Source: Leptolyngbya subtilissima AS-A7 (GTDB lineage Bacteria; Cyanobacteriota; Cyanobacteriia; Phormidesmidales; Phormidesmidaceae). From it: 64,000 bases of DNA. Below are positions 42,629 to 51,566 of the stretch, piece after piece (the stretch's first letter is position 1; every line of letters begins with the position of its first letter). The translations under genes and the position numbers were made by a program. The DNA is taken from positions 293,990 to 357,989 of the forward strand of contig NZ_JAMPKY010000007.1 of NCBI RefSeq assembly GCF_039962255.1, in the 5' to 3' direction. The notes under the pieces were generated by a model that saw only the letters and a list, made by a program, of their open reading frames with translations, ran no database searches and had not been told where the DNA came from.

Positions 42629-43366
42629 TTGTTGACTGTGACCGATCTCCCCCCATCTCGGCAGCGCCAGCTGGAGCAGTGGGTGCAAAAGTTTGCCCTA
42701 CCCACCGCTAATGCTACTAACTGGGTGCGCCTCAACCAGGCTTTGACCCACAAATCGGTAGACGCGGCCAATAACTATGAACAGCTTGAGCTGCTGGGAG
42801 ATGCGGTGCTGCGATTAGCGGCGACGGAGTGTTTGCAAGAAAATTTTCCCAACGCTTCGGTGGGCGAATTGTCGGCAGTGCGCTCAGTGCTGATTAGCGA
42901 TCGCACCCTCGCCCAGCTGGCCCAAGAGCTAGATCTAGCTCCCTACCTTACTATTGCCTCTGGAATGAAGGTCGGCCCCACTCACCTAGCCGATGCCTTA
43001 GAGGCAGTGGTGGCCGTGCTCTATTTAGAAACCCGTGCTTTAGGGCCAGTGCACACCTGGCTAGACGACTCGCTGCTCCGGCTGACGGCTGCCGTGCGCC
43101 AAGACCCAGCCCGACAAAACTACAAAGTAGCCCTGCAAGAACTCACCCAGGCTCACAGCAAAACCCTTCCCCAGTACCGCACCGTAGAACAGCAGCCGGT
43201 GGATGGCGACCCCCAACGCTATGCATCCACCGTATGGTTTCGGGAAACCTGTTGGGGAAGCGGTCACGGCCCCACCAAAAAACAGGCTGAACAGGCCGCC
43301 GCCGCTGCCGCCTACGATCGCCTTCGCCAAACCCTCACCCATGAGTCCTCATCCTCAGCCACTTAA
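42629..43366 (+). CDS. rnc: Ribonuclease III
   Basis: About 245 residues. The nuclease domain carries the signature YEQLELLGDAVLRLA and the second acidic pair in DALEAVVAVLYLE; a double-stranded RNA binding domain spans about 160-236 (NYKVALQELTQA to KKQAEQAAAAAAY). It cuts double-stranded regions of rRNA precursors and regulatory RNA. There is no ATG; candidate starts are TTG at 42629 and 42632 and GTG at 42638, and the GTG start would begin MTDLPPSRQRQLEQW. The stop lies 26 nt inside the next gene, so the two are translationally overlapped. Confidence 0.95.
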   Translation: MLTVTDLPPSRQRQLEQWVQKFALPTANATNWVRLNQALTHKSVDAANNYEQLELLGDAVLRLAATECLQENFPNASVGELSAVRSVLISDRTLAQLAQELDLAPYLTIASGMKVGPTHLADALEAVVAVLYLETRALGPVHTWLDDSLLRLTAAVRQDPARQNYKVALQELTQAHSKTLPQYRTVEQQPVDGDPQRYASTVWFRETCWGSGHGPTKKQAEQAAAAAAYDRLRQTLTHESSSSAT

Positions 43367-44375
43367 CCTCGCTATTTTTGGTCTGGGCCGCTGGGGCAAC
43401 CACCTGTTGCGTAACTTTTTGGCCCTACCCACAGCGCGAGTGGTGGCAATAGTTGATCCTGACCGGCAGCGGTTAGAAGAGTTGCGCGATCGCTTTGCCC
43501 TAGCCGACACCGTGGCCTGCTACGACGACTGGCCCCAGGCCATGGCCCACCCAGGTTTAGAGGCCGTAGTGATTGCCACCCCGGCCAGCACCCACTACCC
43601 CATGATTCAGGCGGCACTCAAAGCCGGCCTACATGTGCTGAGCGAAAAGCCCCTCACCTTAGACAGCAACCGCAGTGCTACTCTTTGCCAGCTAGCCACT
43701 ACCCAACAGCGGCAGCTCATGGTCGATCACACCTATCTGTTTCACCCAGCGGTGCAGCGGGGTCGTGAGCTGTGCCAGCAAATTGGCCCCCTTCGCTACG
43801 GCTATGCTACCCGCACCAATCTGGGGCCAGTGCGCTCCGATGCTGATGTGTTTTGGGATCTGGCCATCCACGACATTTCCATTTTGAATTATTGGCTGGG
43901 GCAGAGCCCCTTGGCCGTCGCCGCTTGGGGGCCAGTGTGGCTGCAAACCGAGACGGAGGCCAAGCTAAGAGATGCGGGCTGGCTCCGGCTAACGTATCCC
44001 AACCCGATTGGGTCTACCCCACTAGAGGTCATGGTTCATGTGAGCTGGGCCAACTCCGACCGGCAGCGGCGGCTAGCTCTGGTGGGCGATCGCGGCACTC
44101 TAGTCTTCGATGAGAGCCCCCAAGCCCACCCTTTGACCCTATATTCTGGGCACTTTCAGCCCCAGGAGCCCCCGTTTGTCCCCAGTAGTCTCAAGGCCGA
44201 GACTGTGGCGATCGCTCCCCTAGAGCCGCTGCAACAGATGTGCGCCCACTTTCTAGACTGCGTTGCCAACAATAGGCCCTCACCAATATCGGCGGGACCT
44301 ATGGCCACTGAACTGGTGAGGCTTATGGAAGCGATCGCGATCGCCGCCGAAACAGGCCAGCAAGTAGATATCTAA
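43341..44375 (+). CDS. Gfo/Idh/MocA-family NAD(P)-dependent oxidoreductase
   Basis: 344 residues from the ATG at 43341; an upstream frame from 43203 lies inside rnc and is rejected. The Rossmann dinucleotide motif is FGLGRWGNHL near residue 14, and the family's SEKPLTLD (catalytic lysine of the EKP motif) is at about residue 97; a second catalytic-region segment is DLAIHDISILNYWL, with a histidine. Substrate unknown; most relatives act on sugars or sugar acids. It overlaps the rnc end by 26 bp, so the genes are co-transcribed, but no functional link is evident. Confidence 0.93.
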   Translation: MSPHPQPLNLAIFGLGRWGNHLLRNFLALPTARVVAIVDPDRQRLEELRDRFALADTVACYDDWPQAMAHPGLEAVVIATPASTHYPMIQAALKAGLHVLSEKPLTLDSNRSATLCQLATTQQRQLMVDHTYLFHPAVQRGRELCQQIGPLRYGYATRTNLGPVRSDADVFWDLAIHDISILNYWLGQSPLAVAAWGPVWLQTETEAKLRDAGWLRLTYPNPIGSTPLEVMVHVSWANSDRQRRLALVGDRGTLVFDESPQAHPLTLYSGHFQPQEPPFVPSSLKAETVAIAPLEPLQQMCAHFLDCVANNRPSPISAGPMATELVRLMEAIAIAAETGQQVDI

Positions 44376-44677
44376 ATCAAAGTTTACGGACTTAGCTCCT
44401 GCTCCCTCCTGCGGAACTATTTCATTTGACTGAATTGTGGTGGTTTCTTGCGCAGACTGGGCAAGCTACCCCCGTGGGCCGATGCCTGCTCTCGTTGTAG
44501 TTTGAGAAATTTGTTTTAGTTGCTTCACTACATCGCAGCTTCATGAACTCAGAATAAGTTTGCTTTGCCAATTCAATTTAGCGGGCTATACCTGAAACAG
44601 CTCATCGCCTTCTTGTCAGGGCAAGGGTTTAAGTTCCTGGCCGTCAGCCGTCAAAACCCCTCACATACACAAGACCT
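44376..44677. other. 302-bp intergenic region
   Basis: No open reading frame, RNA gene or clear terminator is seen after the oxidoreductase. The region should hold the promoter of the small secreted protein at 44678, which I cannot place. Confidence 0.4.
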
Positions 44678-45022
44678 ATGTACTATTCATACTGGCTCAC
44701 AGCAGCATCCGTTCTAGGCCTTTGCGTTCTTCCAGGTCAAGCTCTAGCAGCCCCCCAAGACCTAGAAACAACCCCTCAAACCATGGCTGACGCCCTTGCT
44801 GTCGAACAGCGTGACCAAGACAGCCTCAACCGCGTAGCTAATCAATTGGATCAGCGCGTAGGTCGCCAAGAAAGCAGTGGTATCACTGATCTAGCTGAGT
44901 CTTTAAATTTACCCATACTCAATGACCTAGTAGATGAATCTGGAGAGGTAACCTTACCCCTAGGTCTCACTGTTTACGATGCCATGGGTACGACCTCCGT
45001 CGGCTTTGGCTCTAAGTTTTAG
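44678..45022 (+). CDS. Small secreted hypothetical protein
   Basis: 114 residues with a signal peptide: YWLTAASVLGLCVLPGQALA, cleaved after the last alanine near residue 24. The mature part is acidic and helical (TMADALAVEQRDQDSLNRVA), then an end that is beta and glycine-rich (LPLGLTVYDAMGTTSVGFG). No family recognised. The mature protein of about 90 residues would be periplasmic. It lies upstream of ccmP on the same strand with a 78-bp gap, but the two are unlikely to work together, since carboxysome proteins are cytoplasmic. Confidence 0.78.
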   Translation: MYYSYWLTAASVLGLCVLPGQALAAPQDLETTPQTMADALAVEQRDQDSLNRVANQLDQRVGRQESSGITDLAESLNLPILNDLVDESGEVTLPLGLTVYDAMGTTSVGFGSKF

Positions 45023-45100
45023 TTTGCGCCCAGGGCAGCTTATGCCTAGGGCAAGACCCTGACTTGTCGCCCCAGCCCGGTATACTACCAAGGAAAGAAA

Positions 45101-45757
45101 TTGGAACACCGGGCCTTGGGCGTCGATCTTCGTAGCTACGTTTATATTGACAATCTTCAACCCCAGCATGCGGCCTACATGGGTACCGTTTCGCTGGGGT
45201 TTTTGCCGCTGCCCGGGGACGCCTCACTGTGGATAGAAATCTCCCCTGGCATTGAAATCAACCGCATCCTGGATATCGGCCTCAAAGCCGCCGTGGTCCG
45301 GCCTGGCACCCTTATCGTAGAACGTCTCTACGGTCTGCTTGAAATCCACGCTAGCAACCAGGGCGAAGTGCATGCCGCTGGTGGGGCTATGCTCGATGCC
45401 CTAGGGCTCACCTACCGAGAGCGGCTCAAACCCCGAATTATCTCCAGTCAGGTAATTCGCAACCTTGACCCTCACCATGTTCAGCTAATCAACCGCAGCC
45501 GCCGTGGCAACATGATTGTGGCTGGTCAAACCCTCTATGTGTTTGAAGTAGAACCTGCGGCCTACGCCTCTTTGGCCGCCAACGAGGCCGAAAAAGCAGC
45601 GCTGATCAACATTCTCCAGATTAGCTCAGTAGGTAGCTTTGGTCGCCTTTACCTTGGCGGCGAAGAACGCGATATTCTAGCTGCCCAGAGAGCTGTTATA
45701 GCCGCTATGGAAGCTGTGCCTGGGCGAGTCCAGAGCAGTAGTCAGCGTCACGAGTAA
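45101..45757 (+). CDS. ccmP: Carboxysome shell protein CcmP (tandem BMC domain)
   Basis: 218 residues, two fused bacterial-microcompartment domains. The sequence closely follows CcmP, whose trimers stack into a gated double layer in the carboxysome facet: [55 protein letters not shown] and [20 protein letters not shown] at 45101 has an AAGGA ribosome-binding site 6 nt upstream; a second TTG at 45116 would give [10 protein letters not shown], nearer the family start. The main ccm operon is not in this window, as is usual for ccmP. Confidence 0.88.
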   Translation: MEHRALGVDLRSYVYIDNLQPQHAAYMGTVSLGFLPLPGDASLWIEISPGIEINRILDIGLKAAVVRPGTLIVERLYGLLEIHASNQGEVHAAGGAMLDALGLTYRERLKPRIISSQVIRNLDPHHVQLINRSRRGNMIVAGQTLYVFEVEPAAYASLAANEAEKAALINILQISSVGSFGRLYLGGEERDILAAQRAVIAAMEAVPGRVQSSSQRHE

Positions 45758-46322
45758 GTTTTCTCTAAGCTCAATGGGGCTAACCCCTGCTGACATAAGT
45801 GGAAATGGTTGGTCTGTTGTTTAAGTCGCCACCCCTTTAGGTAGGTCAACCTCTCGACGCGTCTTCGGGATTTGCCCAGCAGTTTGCCTCAACTCAAACC
45901 TACTCCATTGACCGGCAGCCCCTTGCTTCGCCTCCCTGACGATATAGGTCTATAGGAGAAAGGGTGCGATCGCGATCGCTCCATCCTCACACTTTACTTA
46001 GTTGCCGCCATTCACCAAATTTTTGAAATCAGGAAAAAGTCAGCAGACATTGTTCTGCCCTGTTAGCCTCAGTTCTGCGTGCAGCCTACGTTTCAATGTA
46101 TAAATTAGCAATCTTACTGCTGTTTTCTTAGCTATCCCAAACAGGCGCTATTGGTCAGCGTGAGGGGAAATGACATCTTTTTTGTTTTTTTGGGGAACGA
46201 AACAACTCTGTCGGAGGAGGGATAGTTGCCTCCTGGTACCGTGTTACAACTCTTCAGGTCTGGTTAAGCTATGTAACGCTGTTAGCCAGACATTTGTAAC
46301 ACTTGTTAGGACGTAACTTTGT
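45758..46322. other. 565-bp intergenic region before the fasciclin gene
   Basis: No reading frame of note. It contains an overlapping double HIP1 site near 45966-45980, a T-rich tract at 46170-46190, and four GTAAC/GTTAC pentamers between 46243 and 46318, close to the start of the fasciclin gene, which might be regulator half-sites. No RNA gene is recognised. The length suggests a long leader or regulatory region. Confidence 0.4.
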
Positions 46323-47084
46323 ATGACTCCGAACACTCTTCGCATCGCCCTAGGCCTAATGCTTTTTGGTGCCGCTCCTGCTGCTATCACTGCGTTTCCT
46401 CAGCAGGCTATCTCTGACACCTACAAGCCCCAAGCTGAGCAGCCTGCCGCTGTGGAAGAACCCACTGACGCTGCGCAGCCGGGCGCTATGGAAGAAGCCG
46501 CTGATGCCGAGAAGCCCAGCGCCGTGGAAGAGCCTACCGACGCTGAGCAGCCCAGCGCCATGGAAGAGCCTACTGACGCTGAGCAGCCTGCCGCTGCGGA
46601 AGAGCCCACTGATGCTGAGCAGCCTACTGCTGCGGAAGAACCCACCGATGCTGAGCAGCCTACTGCTAGCACCGAGCAATCAATTGCTGAAATTGCCGCT
46701 GGCAACGAAGACTTTGAGATTCTGACCGCTGCGATTGAGGCCGCCGGTCTAACTGAGGCCCTGAGCAGCAACGATTTGTCTATTACTGTGTTTGCCCCCA
46801 CTGACGAAGCTTTTGAAGCCTTACCTGAGGGGACTTTGGAGGAGCTCCTGCTGCCTGAAAATCGCGACCAGCTAGCGCAGCTGCTGACCTATCACGTGGT
46901 AGACGGCGAAGTTCGCTCCACGGATTTGACTTCTGGCGAAGTGGATACTTTGACCGGTGCCCCTGTAACAGTGACGGTGGGTGAAGAGTCTGTCACCGTC
47001 AACGAAGCCAACGTGGTAACGGCTGATATTGAAGCCAGCAATGGCGTCATCCACGTCATTGACACGGTGCTGCTGCCGATGTAG
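46323..47084 (+). CDS. Secreted fasciclin-domain protein with Glu/Pro repeat spacer
   Basis: 253 residues. Signal peptide at 1-24 (LRIALGLMLFGAAPAAITA). Residues 38-115 are a low-complexity spacer of 12-residue repeats, A-E-Q-P-x-A-x-E-E-P-T-D, six full units and one partial. Residues 118-253 form one fasciclin (FAS1) domain with the typical ends SITVFAPTDEAFEALP and NGVIHVIDTVLLPM, and the H-motif YHVVDGEV. FAS1 domains mediate cell adhesion or matrix contact. The acidic, proline-rich spacer would be an extended stalk. The predicted location is periplasmic or surface attached. Confidence 0.93.
   Translation: MTPNTLRIALGLMLFGAAPAAITAFPQQAISDTYKPQAEQPAAVEEPTDAAQPGAMEEAADAEKPSAVEEPTDAEQPSAMEEPTDAEQPAAAEEPTDAEQPTAAEEPTDAEQPTASTEQSIAEIAAGNEDFEILTAAIEAAGLTEALSSNDLSITVFAPTDEAFEALPEGTLEELLLPENRDQLAQLLTYHVVDGEVRSTDLTSGEVDTLTGAPVTVTVGEESVTVNEANVVTADIEASNGVIHVIDTVLLPM
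46434..46667 (+). repeat. 36-bp coding tandem repeat in the fasciclin gene
   Basis: Six full 36-bp units (46434-46649) plus a half unit encode the 12-residue spacer repeat AEQPxAxEEPTD. Unit 2 (AAQPGAMEEAAD) and unit 3 are more diverged than units 4-6, consistent with recent duplications at the 3' side. Such arrays change copy number by slippage. Confidence 0.9.
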
Positions 47085-47160
47085 TTGACGCGCTACTTTG
47101 ACGCGTGAAATGCTGCGGCAATAACCATTGTTTGCCGCATTGCAACACAGAGGCTTAATC

Positions 47161-47203
47161 AACGGAAGCAGTCGCCCTTACGTAAGGGCGACTGCTTGCC
47201 GTT
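47161..47203. repeat. Perfect 32-bp palindrome with extended outer stem
   Basis: AAGCAGTCGCCCTTAC at 47166-47181 is followed directly by its exact reverse complement at 47182-47197, a loopless 32-bp palindrome. Outside it AACGG (47161-47165) pairs with CCGTT (47199-47203) with one base skipped. There is no T-run, so it is not a classical terminator. It lies 77 bp after the fasciclin stop and may be a bidirectional terminator, a protein-binding palindrome or a mobile repeat. Confidence 0.85.
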
Positions 47204-47438
47204 GAAGGCAATTGCTGAGTTTTACAGCAGCCCTGTGTGGCAGCAGTGGCCCTTGAAGGGCGATCGCACGCTGATATCAGTTTGTTGAAGTATCATCAGC
47301 AATAAGCGCTACCCCTTTAACCATGGTTGAAGAGGTAGAGTTCAGAGCTCCCGGTACTGCGTTATTCAATGTAGGTGCACCGGGCTTTTGGGGGCATACT
47401 TGTTTTAACGATGAGCTAATCGCAGTGACTGTCAAAGC

Positions 47439-48083
47439 ATGAAGGATTCAACCCCAGGCGATCAGAAGCAGCTTCTGCTAATTGATGATGACCCAAACCT
47501 GATCTTGTTAGTCAAGGACTATCTTGAGTTCCGTGGCTATGAGGTGAAGACGGCGGGCAACGGTCGAGAAGCCCTGGATATGCTGGAAAACACCACCCCA
47601 GACATGATCATCTGCGACGTGATGATGCCCGAGATGGATGGCCACGCCTTTGTGCGCCACGTGCGAGAAAATCCATCCACCGAGTGGATTCCAATTTTGT
47701 TTCTCTCCGCCAAAGGCCAAAGCCAAGATCGCGTGAAGGGGCTCAACACCGGGGCCGACGTCTACATGGTCAAGCCCTTCGAGCCTGAGGAGCTAGTCGC
47801 GCAGGTAGAGTCTTCTCTCAAACAGGCCTCTCGGCTGATCAAGCAGCAAATCAAGGGTGGTGGCAGCCCGGCGATTCAAGTTCCCTTTGATGTGGAGTTG
47901 ACACCCACCGAACTGCGGGTGGTGCAGTTTGTAGCCCGAGGCATGGCCAACCGCGAGATTGCTAACGAGCTTCAGGTCAGCCAGCGCACCATTGAGAGCC
48001 ACGTCAGCAACATGCTGGGCAAAACCGGCCTCAACAACCGCACAGAGCTAGCCCGTTGGGCCATAGAGAACAATAAGGCCTAG
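47439..48083 (+). CDS. NarL/LuxR-type response regulator, Ycf29/Rre1-like
   Basis: 214 residues: receiver domain (1-125) with acceptor D60 (MIICDVMMPEMDG) and the conserved lysine in MVKPFEPEEL, linker, and LuxR-type helix-turn-helix at about 150-208 (LTPTELRVVQFVARGMANRE, then SQRTIESHVSNML). The output domain closely resembles cyanobacterial Rre1/Ycf29, a regulator linked to heat and salt stress with the kinase Hik34. That identification is from memory of the family; the domain call is secure. No kinase lies nearby. It is preceded by a 354-bp gap holding the palindrome at 47161 and no other recognised element. Confidence 0.93.
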   Translation: MKDSTPGDQKQLLLIDDDPNLILLVKDYLEFRGYEVKTAGNGREALDMLENTTPDMIICDVMMPEMDGHAFVRHVRENPSTEWIPILFLSAKGQSQDRVKGLNTGADVYMVKPFEPEELVAQVESSLKQASRLIKQQIKGGGSPAIQVPFDVELTPTELRVVQFVARGMANREIANELQVSQRTIESHVSNMLGKTGLNNRTELARWAIENNKA

Positions 48084-48087
48084 AAAA

Positions 48088-48164
48088 GGGTTCAAGGTAC
48101 AGGGTGTGAGGTTGAAGGAATTGCCTCGACCTTAAACCATGAACCCTAAACCCTCCTTTGAACC
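48088..48164. repeat. Nested inverted repeat after the response regulator
   Basis: GGGTTCA at 48088-48094 pairs with TGAACCC at 48140-48146, enclosing a second stem AGGTTGAAGG (48109-48118) with CCTCGACCT (48124-48132; one bulge and one G-T pair). A competing partner TTGAACC lies at 48158-48164. It looks like an extragenic palindromic element or weak terminator starting 5 bp after the stop. Confidence 0.55.
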
Positions 48165-48205
48165 TGGCACAATCAGGGTAGTGACCTAATCGCATGCCCT
48201 GATTT

Positions 48206-49408
48206 ATGACAACTGCTCCCCTCAGCTGGTCGGCCCTGGAAGAAATGGCCGATTTTTCTGTTGATTATGTCAATGGCCCTACCAATGCCCAGTCTCGGCT
48301 ACGCCTGTTTGGCCAGCCTGAGTCGGCGGTGCGGGTCACCCTCTACCGCGACAACCACGCCTGGTGCCCCTACTGCCAAAAAGTATGGCTGTGGCTGGAA
48401 GAGAAGCAGGTGCCCTACCGCATCGAAAAAGTCACCATGTTTTGCTACGGCGAAAAGGAAACCTGGTACAAGCGCAAGGTACCTTCGGGAATGCTGCCTG
48501 CTCTGGAGTTAGACGGGCGGATGGTTACCGAAAGCGATGACATTTTGCTAGCGCTGGAGCAGGCTTTTGGGCCGTTGCAGTGGGGGATGAAAGACCCAGC
48601 GGTGGTGCCCCTGCGGCAGCTAGAGCGATTACTGTTTCGGGCTTGGTGCATGTGGCTGTGTCAACCAGCGCGATCGCCGGCAGCAGACCAGCGCGCGGGC
48701 GAGCAGTTTGTTGGAGTAGTGCAACGGGTAGAGCAGGCGCTGTCTACCCATCCCGGCCCCTTCTTTTTGCCAGAGTTTAGCACTGGCGACGTAGTGTTTG
48801 TGCCCTACGTGGAGCGCATGAACGCCAGCCTCTACTACTACAAAGGCTACTCACTGCGCGAGGAGAACCCTCGCCTTAAGGATTGGTTTGATGGGTTGGA
48901 GAGCCGCTCAACTTATCGCGGTACCCAGAGCGACTTTCACACTCACGTGCACGATCTGCCGCCGCAGATGGGGGGCTGCTACGAGAATGACTCGCCTCAG
49001 ACCCGGCGCAACCAGGCCCAGGTCGATCTCGGCCCCTGGTTTGGCTTGCCCGATGTGGCCTACCCAGAGCCAGAAACCTCCCGTGTTGAGGCCCTAACTC
49101 GCGTAGTGAAGCATCGAGACAACGTGATTAAGGTGAATCCTGCCGCGAATGATGTGATTGATCTGGCCCTGCGCTGTGCGTTGACTTATCTGATGACGGG
49201 AGAACCCTGCGAGCCTCCTGCTGGGGCTGAGCTGGGGCTGCGGTACCTGCGCGATCGCATCAACGTCCCCCGAGACATGTCTATCTATGCCGCCAAGCGC
49301 CTGCGGGAAGCTCTAGAAGCCACCGCTGCCCTAGTGGGGGAAGCTCAGCCCGACCCGCTACCGACTCGCCACCGCCGTGACCAAGACCCAGTGAATTTTG
49401 CTGCCTAG
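48206..49408 (+). CDS. Glutathione S-transferase-like protein
   Basis: 400 residues. A thioredoxin-like GST N-terminal domain spans about 42-125, with a glutaredoxin-style active site CPYC at residues 54-57 and the cis-proline region PSGMLPAL; a helical GST C-terminal domain follows to about 245. The last 150 residues extend beyond a normal GST (about 220) and are helical, of unknown role; this long form occurs in cyanobacteria and plants. The CPYC site suggests thiol-disulfide exchange or lyase-like activity rather than classical conjugation. It converges with mutL, with a shared terminator-like stem between. Confidence 0.9.
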   Translation: MTTAPLSWSALEEMADFSVDYVNGPTNAQSRLRLFGQPESAVRVTLYRDNHAWCPYCQKVWLWLEEKQVPYRIEKVTMFCYGEKETWYKRKVPSGMLPALELDGRMVTESDDILLALEQAFGPLQWGMKDPAVVPLRQLERLLFRAWCMWLCQPARSPAADQRAGEQFVGVVQRVEQALSTHPGPFFLPEFSTGDVVFVPYVERMNASLYYYKGYSLREENPRLKDWFDGLESRSTYRGTQSDFHTHVHDLPPQMGGCYENDSPQTRRNQAQVDLGPWFGLPDVAYPEPETSRVEALTRVVKHRDNVIKVNPAANDVIDLALRCALTYLMTGEPCEPPAGAELGLRYLRDRINVPRDMSIYAAKRLREALEATAALVGEAQPDPLPTRHRRDQDPVNFAA

Positions 49409-49427
49409 GTGAGGAGTATTGGCCAAA

Positions 49428-49489
49428 GCACCTAGTCCCTTCTGGGCAACCATCAAGCCCTGATATGCAATGCAAAAGGGACTGGGTGC
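49428..49489. terminator. Long stem between convergent GST-like and mutL genes
   Basis: GCACCTAGTCCCTT (49428-49441) pairs with AAGGGACTGGGTGC (49476-49489) over 14 positions with one G-T pair and a 34-nt loop. No T-run is present on either strand; the position between converging stops suggests a bidirectional terminator or an extragenic palindrome. Confidence 0.6.
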
Positions 49490-49499
49490 CTGACTCCGG

Positions 49500-51242
49500 C
49501 TAGATGCCGTGACTTTTGCCGATTACCCAATGGCGGCGGAAGAAGCGGGCTAGGCTAGTCTCGCTTAGCGTTAGGCAAATGGGCCGGCCGTGGGGGCAGG
49601 TGCGGGGGTTGCGGGTTTGCTGCCAGTCGTCGAGCAGGGTTTGTAGGGTGGCGAGATCGAGTGGCGTGCCGTTGCGAATGGCGGTGCGGCAGGCGATCGC
49701 CACTTGAGCCGTATCTAGATTGCCGCCGAGGCTAAGTTCGAGCAGGGCATCGGGCAGGTCATCGCGATCGCGCAAGGGAGCTGGCGCAGCTCGTATAGCC
49801 CAGCGATTTGGGCCAAACTCCTCGGGGCTCAGGCCCAGCCTTTGAAGCTGTTCTAGCTGCTTTTCAGTTAGCCCTTCCAGCACGACGGGTGTGGCTAACG
49901 GTACCAGTTGCCACTGGGCTTGCAGGCGCTCGTAGAGAACGCGCTCGTGGGCAATGTGCTGTTCGATTAGGCAAAGGCCGTCGGTCTGTTCGGCCAAAAT
50001 GTAGCGGTTGTGAACCTGGGCGATCGCCCGCAAACTTCCCGGACGCTCGCGATAGGGCAACTCATCGGATAATTCTGCAACGCCGTAGGTGCTACTCGGC
50101 TCTGCCGTCTTGAGCAGTTGGGTAACGCGCTGCTGGTTCGCATCAATCAGGGTTTCGGTATGCTGCCCTAAAAGCGTAGCCACGTGGCTTTGGCAGAGGG
50201 CAGTCCAGTCTTCGAGCCGGTGCAGGTAAAGGGTCGATTTGTCGGGGCGGCGGTTCCAGTCGATGTCGCTGGGGGGAACGGTGAGGTGCACAAAAGCCAG
50301 GGGATAGCGGTGGCGGAGCAGGGTGTGGCGAAAAGCATTCACAATAGCTTGCTCTAGCTCGGGAACCGTTACAACCCGCCCATTGACCGCGACCTTAACC
50401 CAGTCGGGGCGGGGGCGATGGCAGCGATCGGGCAGACCAATCAGACCATAGATACCAGCCTTAAAAGCAAGCTGATCTAAGGGACTACCCTCGTCCTCGG
50501 CCCAGGGGGCAGCCTGCCAGCCGTCTTGCAAATCGCTTTCGCTGACGGCCCGGAGCAGTTGAGGAACGAGGCCCCTAGCGGTAGGGCTGGGGGTGAAGGC
50601 CAGCCAGGGACGATCGCTCAGCTGCACCGTCCAAGTCACCGTTGGATGAGCTAAGGCACAGTGGCGAATGATGTTTTGCACCTGGCTAAGCTGGCGAGCC
50701 ATGGTTGGCAATCGCTCCCGACGAGCGGGCCAGGCCCCAAAAAGATCGGTAACTGTCACCACAGTGCCTTGGGCGAGGGCGGCTGGGACTGTCCCTAGTG
50801 GTTCTCCTTGGGCTGAATAGGTGACGCGCCAGCCCGACTCTGCACCGGGGGCACGACTGCAAATCTCTAACTGAGCGACCTGAGCCAGGCTGTGCAAAGC
50901 TTCGCCGCGAAACCCTAGACTGTTGACCTGCCACAGATCAGCCTGGGTGCGAATCTTGCTAGTGCTGTGGGGGATGGCGGCCTGGTGCAAATTCTCCAGC
51001 GCCATAGCAGTGCCGTTGTCGGCCACCTGCACCCGGCCCTGGTCGGGCCAGAGGGCAAGGGTAATATGTGTGGCCTGAGCATCGAGAGCGTTTTCAATCA
51101 GCTCGCGCACGACCGCCGCCAAAGAGTCGATGACTTCTCCAGCTGCGATACTGTGAATGACATCTCCAGGCAACAGCTGGATGCGGCGGGGCACTAGATT
51201 AGAAACGCTGTCGGCAGGGATAGGGAGGGGGCTCCGAGGCAA
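49500..51242 (-). CDS. mutL: DNA mismatch repair protein MutL
   Basis: 580 residues. GHKL ATPase motifs: IHSIAAGEVIDSLAAVVREL, ENALDAQATHI, VADNGTA and SLGFRGEALHSL. The C-terminal dimer/endonuclease domain shows EQHIAHERVLYE, close to the D-Q-H-A-x2-E-x4-E metal motif with Glu for the first Asp, and CPHGRP near the end, so the protein may keep strand-nicking activity. The TTG at 51242 has an AGGA ribosome-binding site at the right spacing; a GTG at 51194 would begin MPRRIQLLPGDV, closer to other MutL starts. MutS is not in the window. Confidence 0.96.
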   Translation of the reverse strand: MPRSPLPIPADSVSNLVPRRIQLLPGDVIHSIAAGEVIDSLAAVVRELIENALDAQATHITLALWPDQGRVQVADNGTAMALENLHQAAIPHSTSKIRTQADLWQVNSLGFRGEALHSLAQVAQLEICSRAPGAESGWRVTYSAQGEPLGTVPAALAQGTVVTVTDLFGAWPARRERLPTMARQLSQVQNIIRHCALAHPTVTWTVQLSDRPWLAFTPSPTARGLVPQLLRAVSESDLQDGWQAAPWAEDEGSPLDQLAFKAGIYGLIGLPDRCHRPRPDWVKVAVNGRVVTVPELEQAIVNAFRHTLLRHRYPLAFVHLTVPPSDIDWNRRPDKSTLYLHRLEDWTALCQSHVATLLGQHTETLIDANQQRVTQLLKTAEPSSTYGVAELSDELPYRERPGSLRAIAQVHNRYILAEQTDGLCLIEQHIAHERVLYERLQAQWQLVPLATPVVLEGLTEKQLEQLQRLGLSPEEFGPNRWAIRAAPAPLRDRDDLPDALLELSLGGNLDTAQVAIACRTAIRNGTPLDLATLQTLLDDWQQTRNPRTCPHGRPICLTLSETSLARFFRRHWVIGKSHGI

Positions 51243-51566
51243 CTGATCCTATGCTACTGCGCAGGTTAAGCACTGGAACAAAAGATCTAGTGCCGGTCTT
51301 AACCCAGGGCCAAATTGCGATTGCTTAACGCTGGTGGGCAGTGCCTGTACTGCAGTATATCAAGGCTTTTGGCAATTTTTGGAGGCTGGTATCAGCACCA
51401 TTTCACTCAGGGCTCGAAAGCTAACTCAAGGAAGTCCATTGAAAATTTCAATTGATATGGGTCAAGGAATAGGCTACTTTGTCTACTATTTTCAATAAAA
51501 GTTTGCGCACTCTATTAAGGTTTGTTACATTGCAGGGGAACGCCTTCTCCCAGGATCCTCCTCACC
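51243..51566. other. 324-bp intergenic region between mutL and the rhodanese gene
   Basis: A divergent promoter region, AT-rich toward the right (51420-51530). A near-inverted repeat AAAATTTCAATT occurs around 51440. No RNA gene or coding frame is evident. Confidence 0.4.

Noticed and set aside
43203..43340. N-terminal extension of the oxidoreductase inside rnc
   Set aside because: It is proline-rich and lies wholly in the rnc double-stranded RNA binding domain; the Rossmann fold starts right after the ATG at 43341.
47161..47203. Simple rho-independent terminator
   Set aside because: The palindrome lacks a loop and any T-run on either strand.
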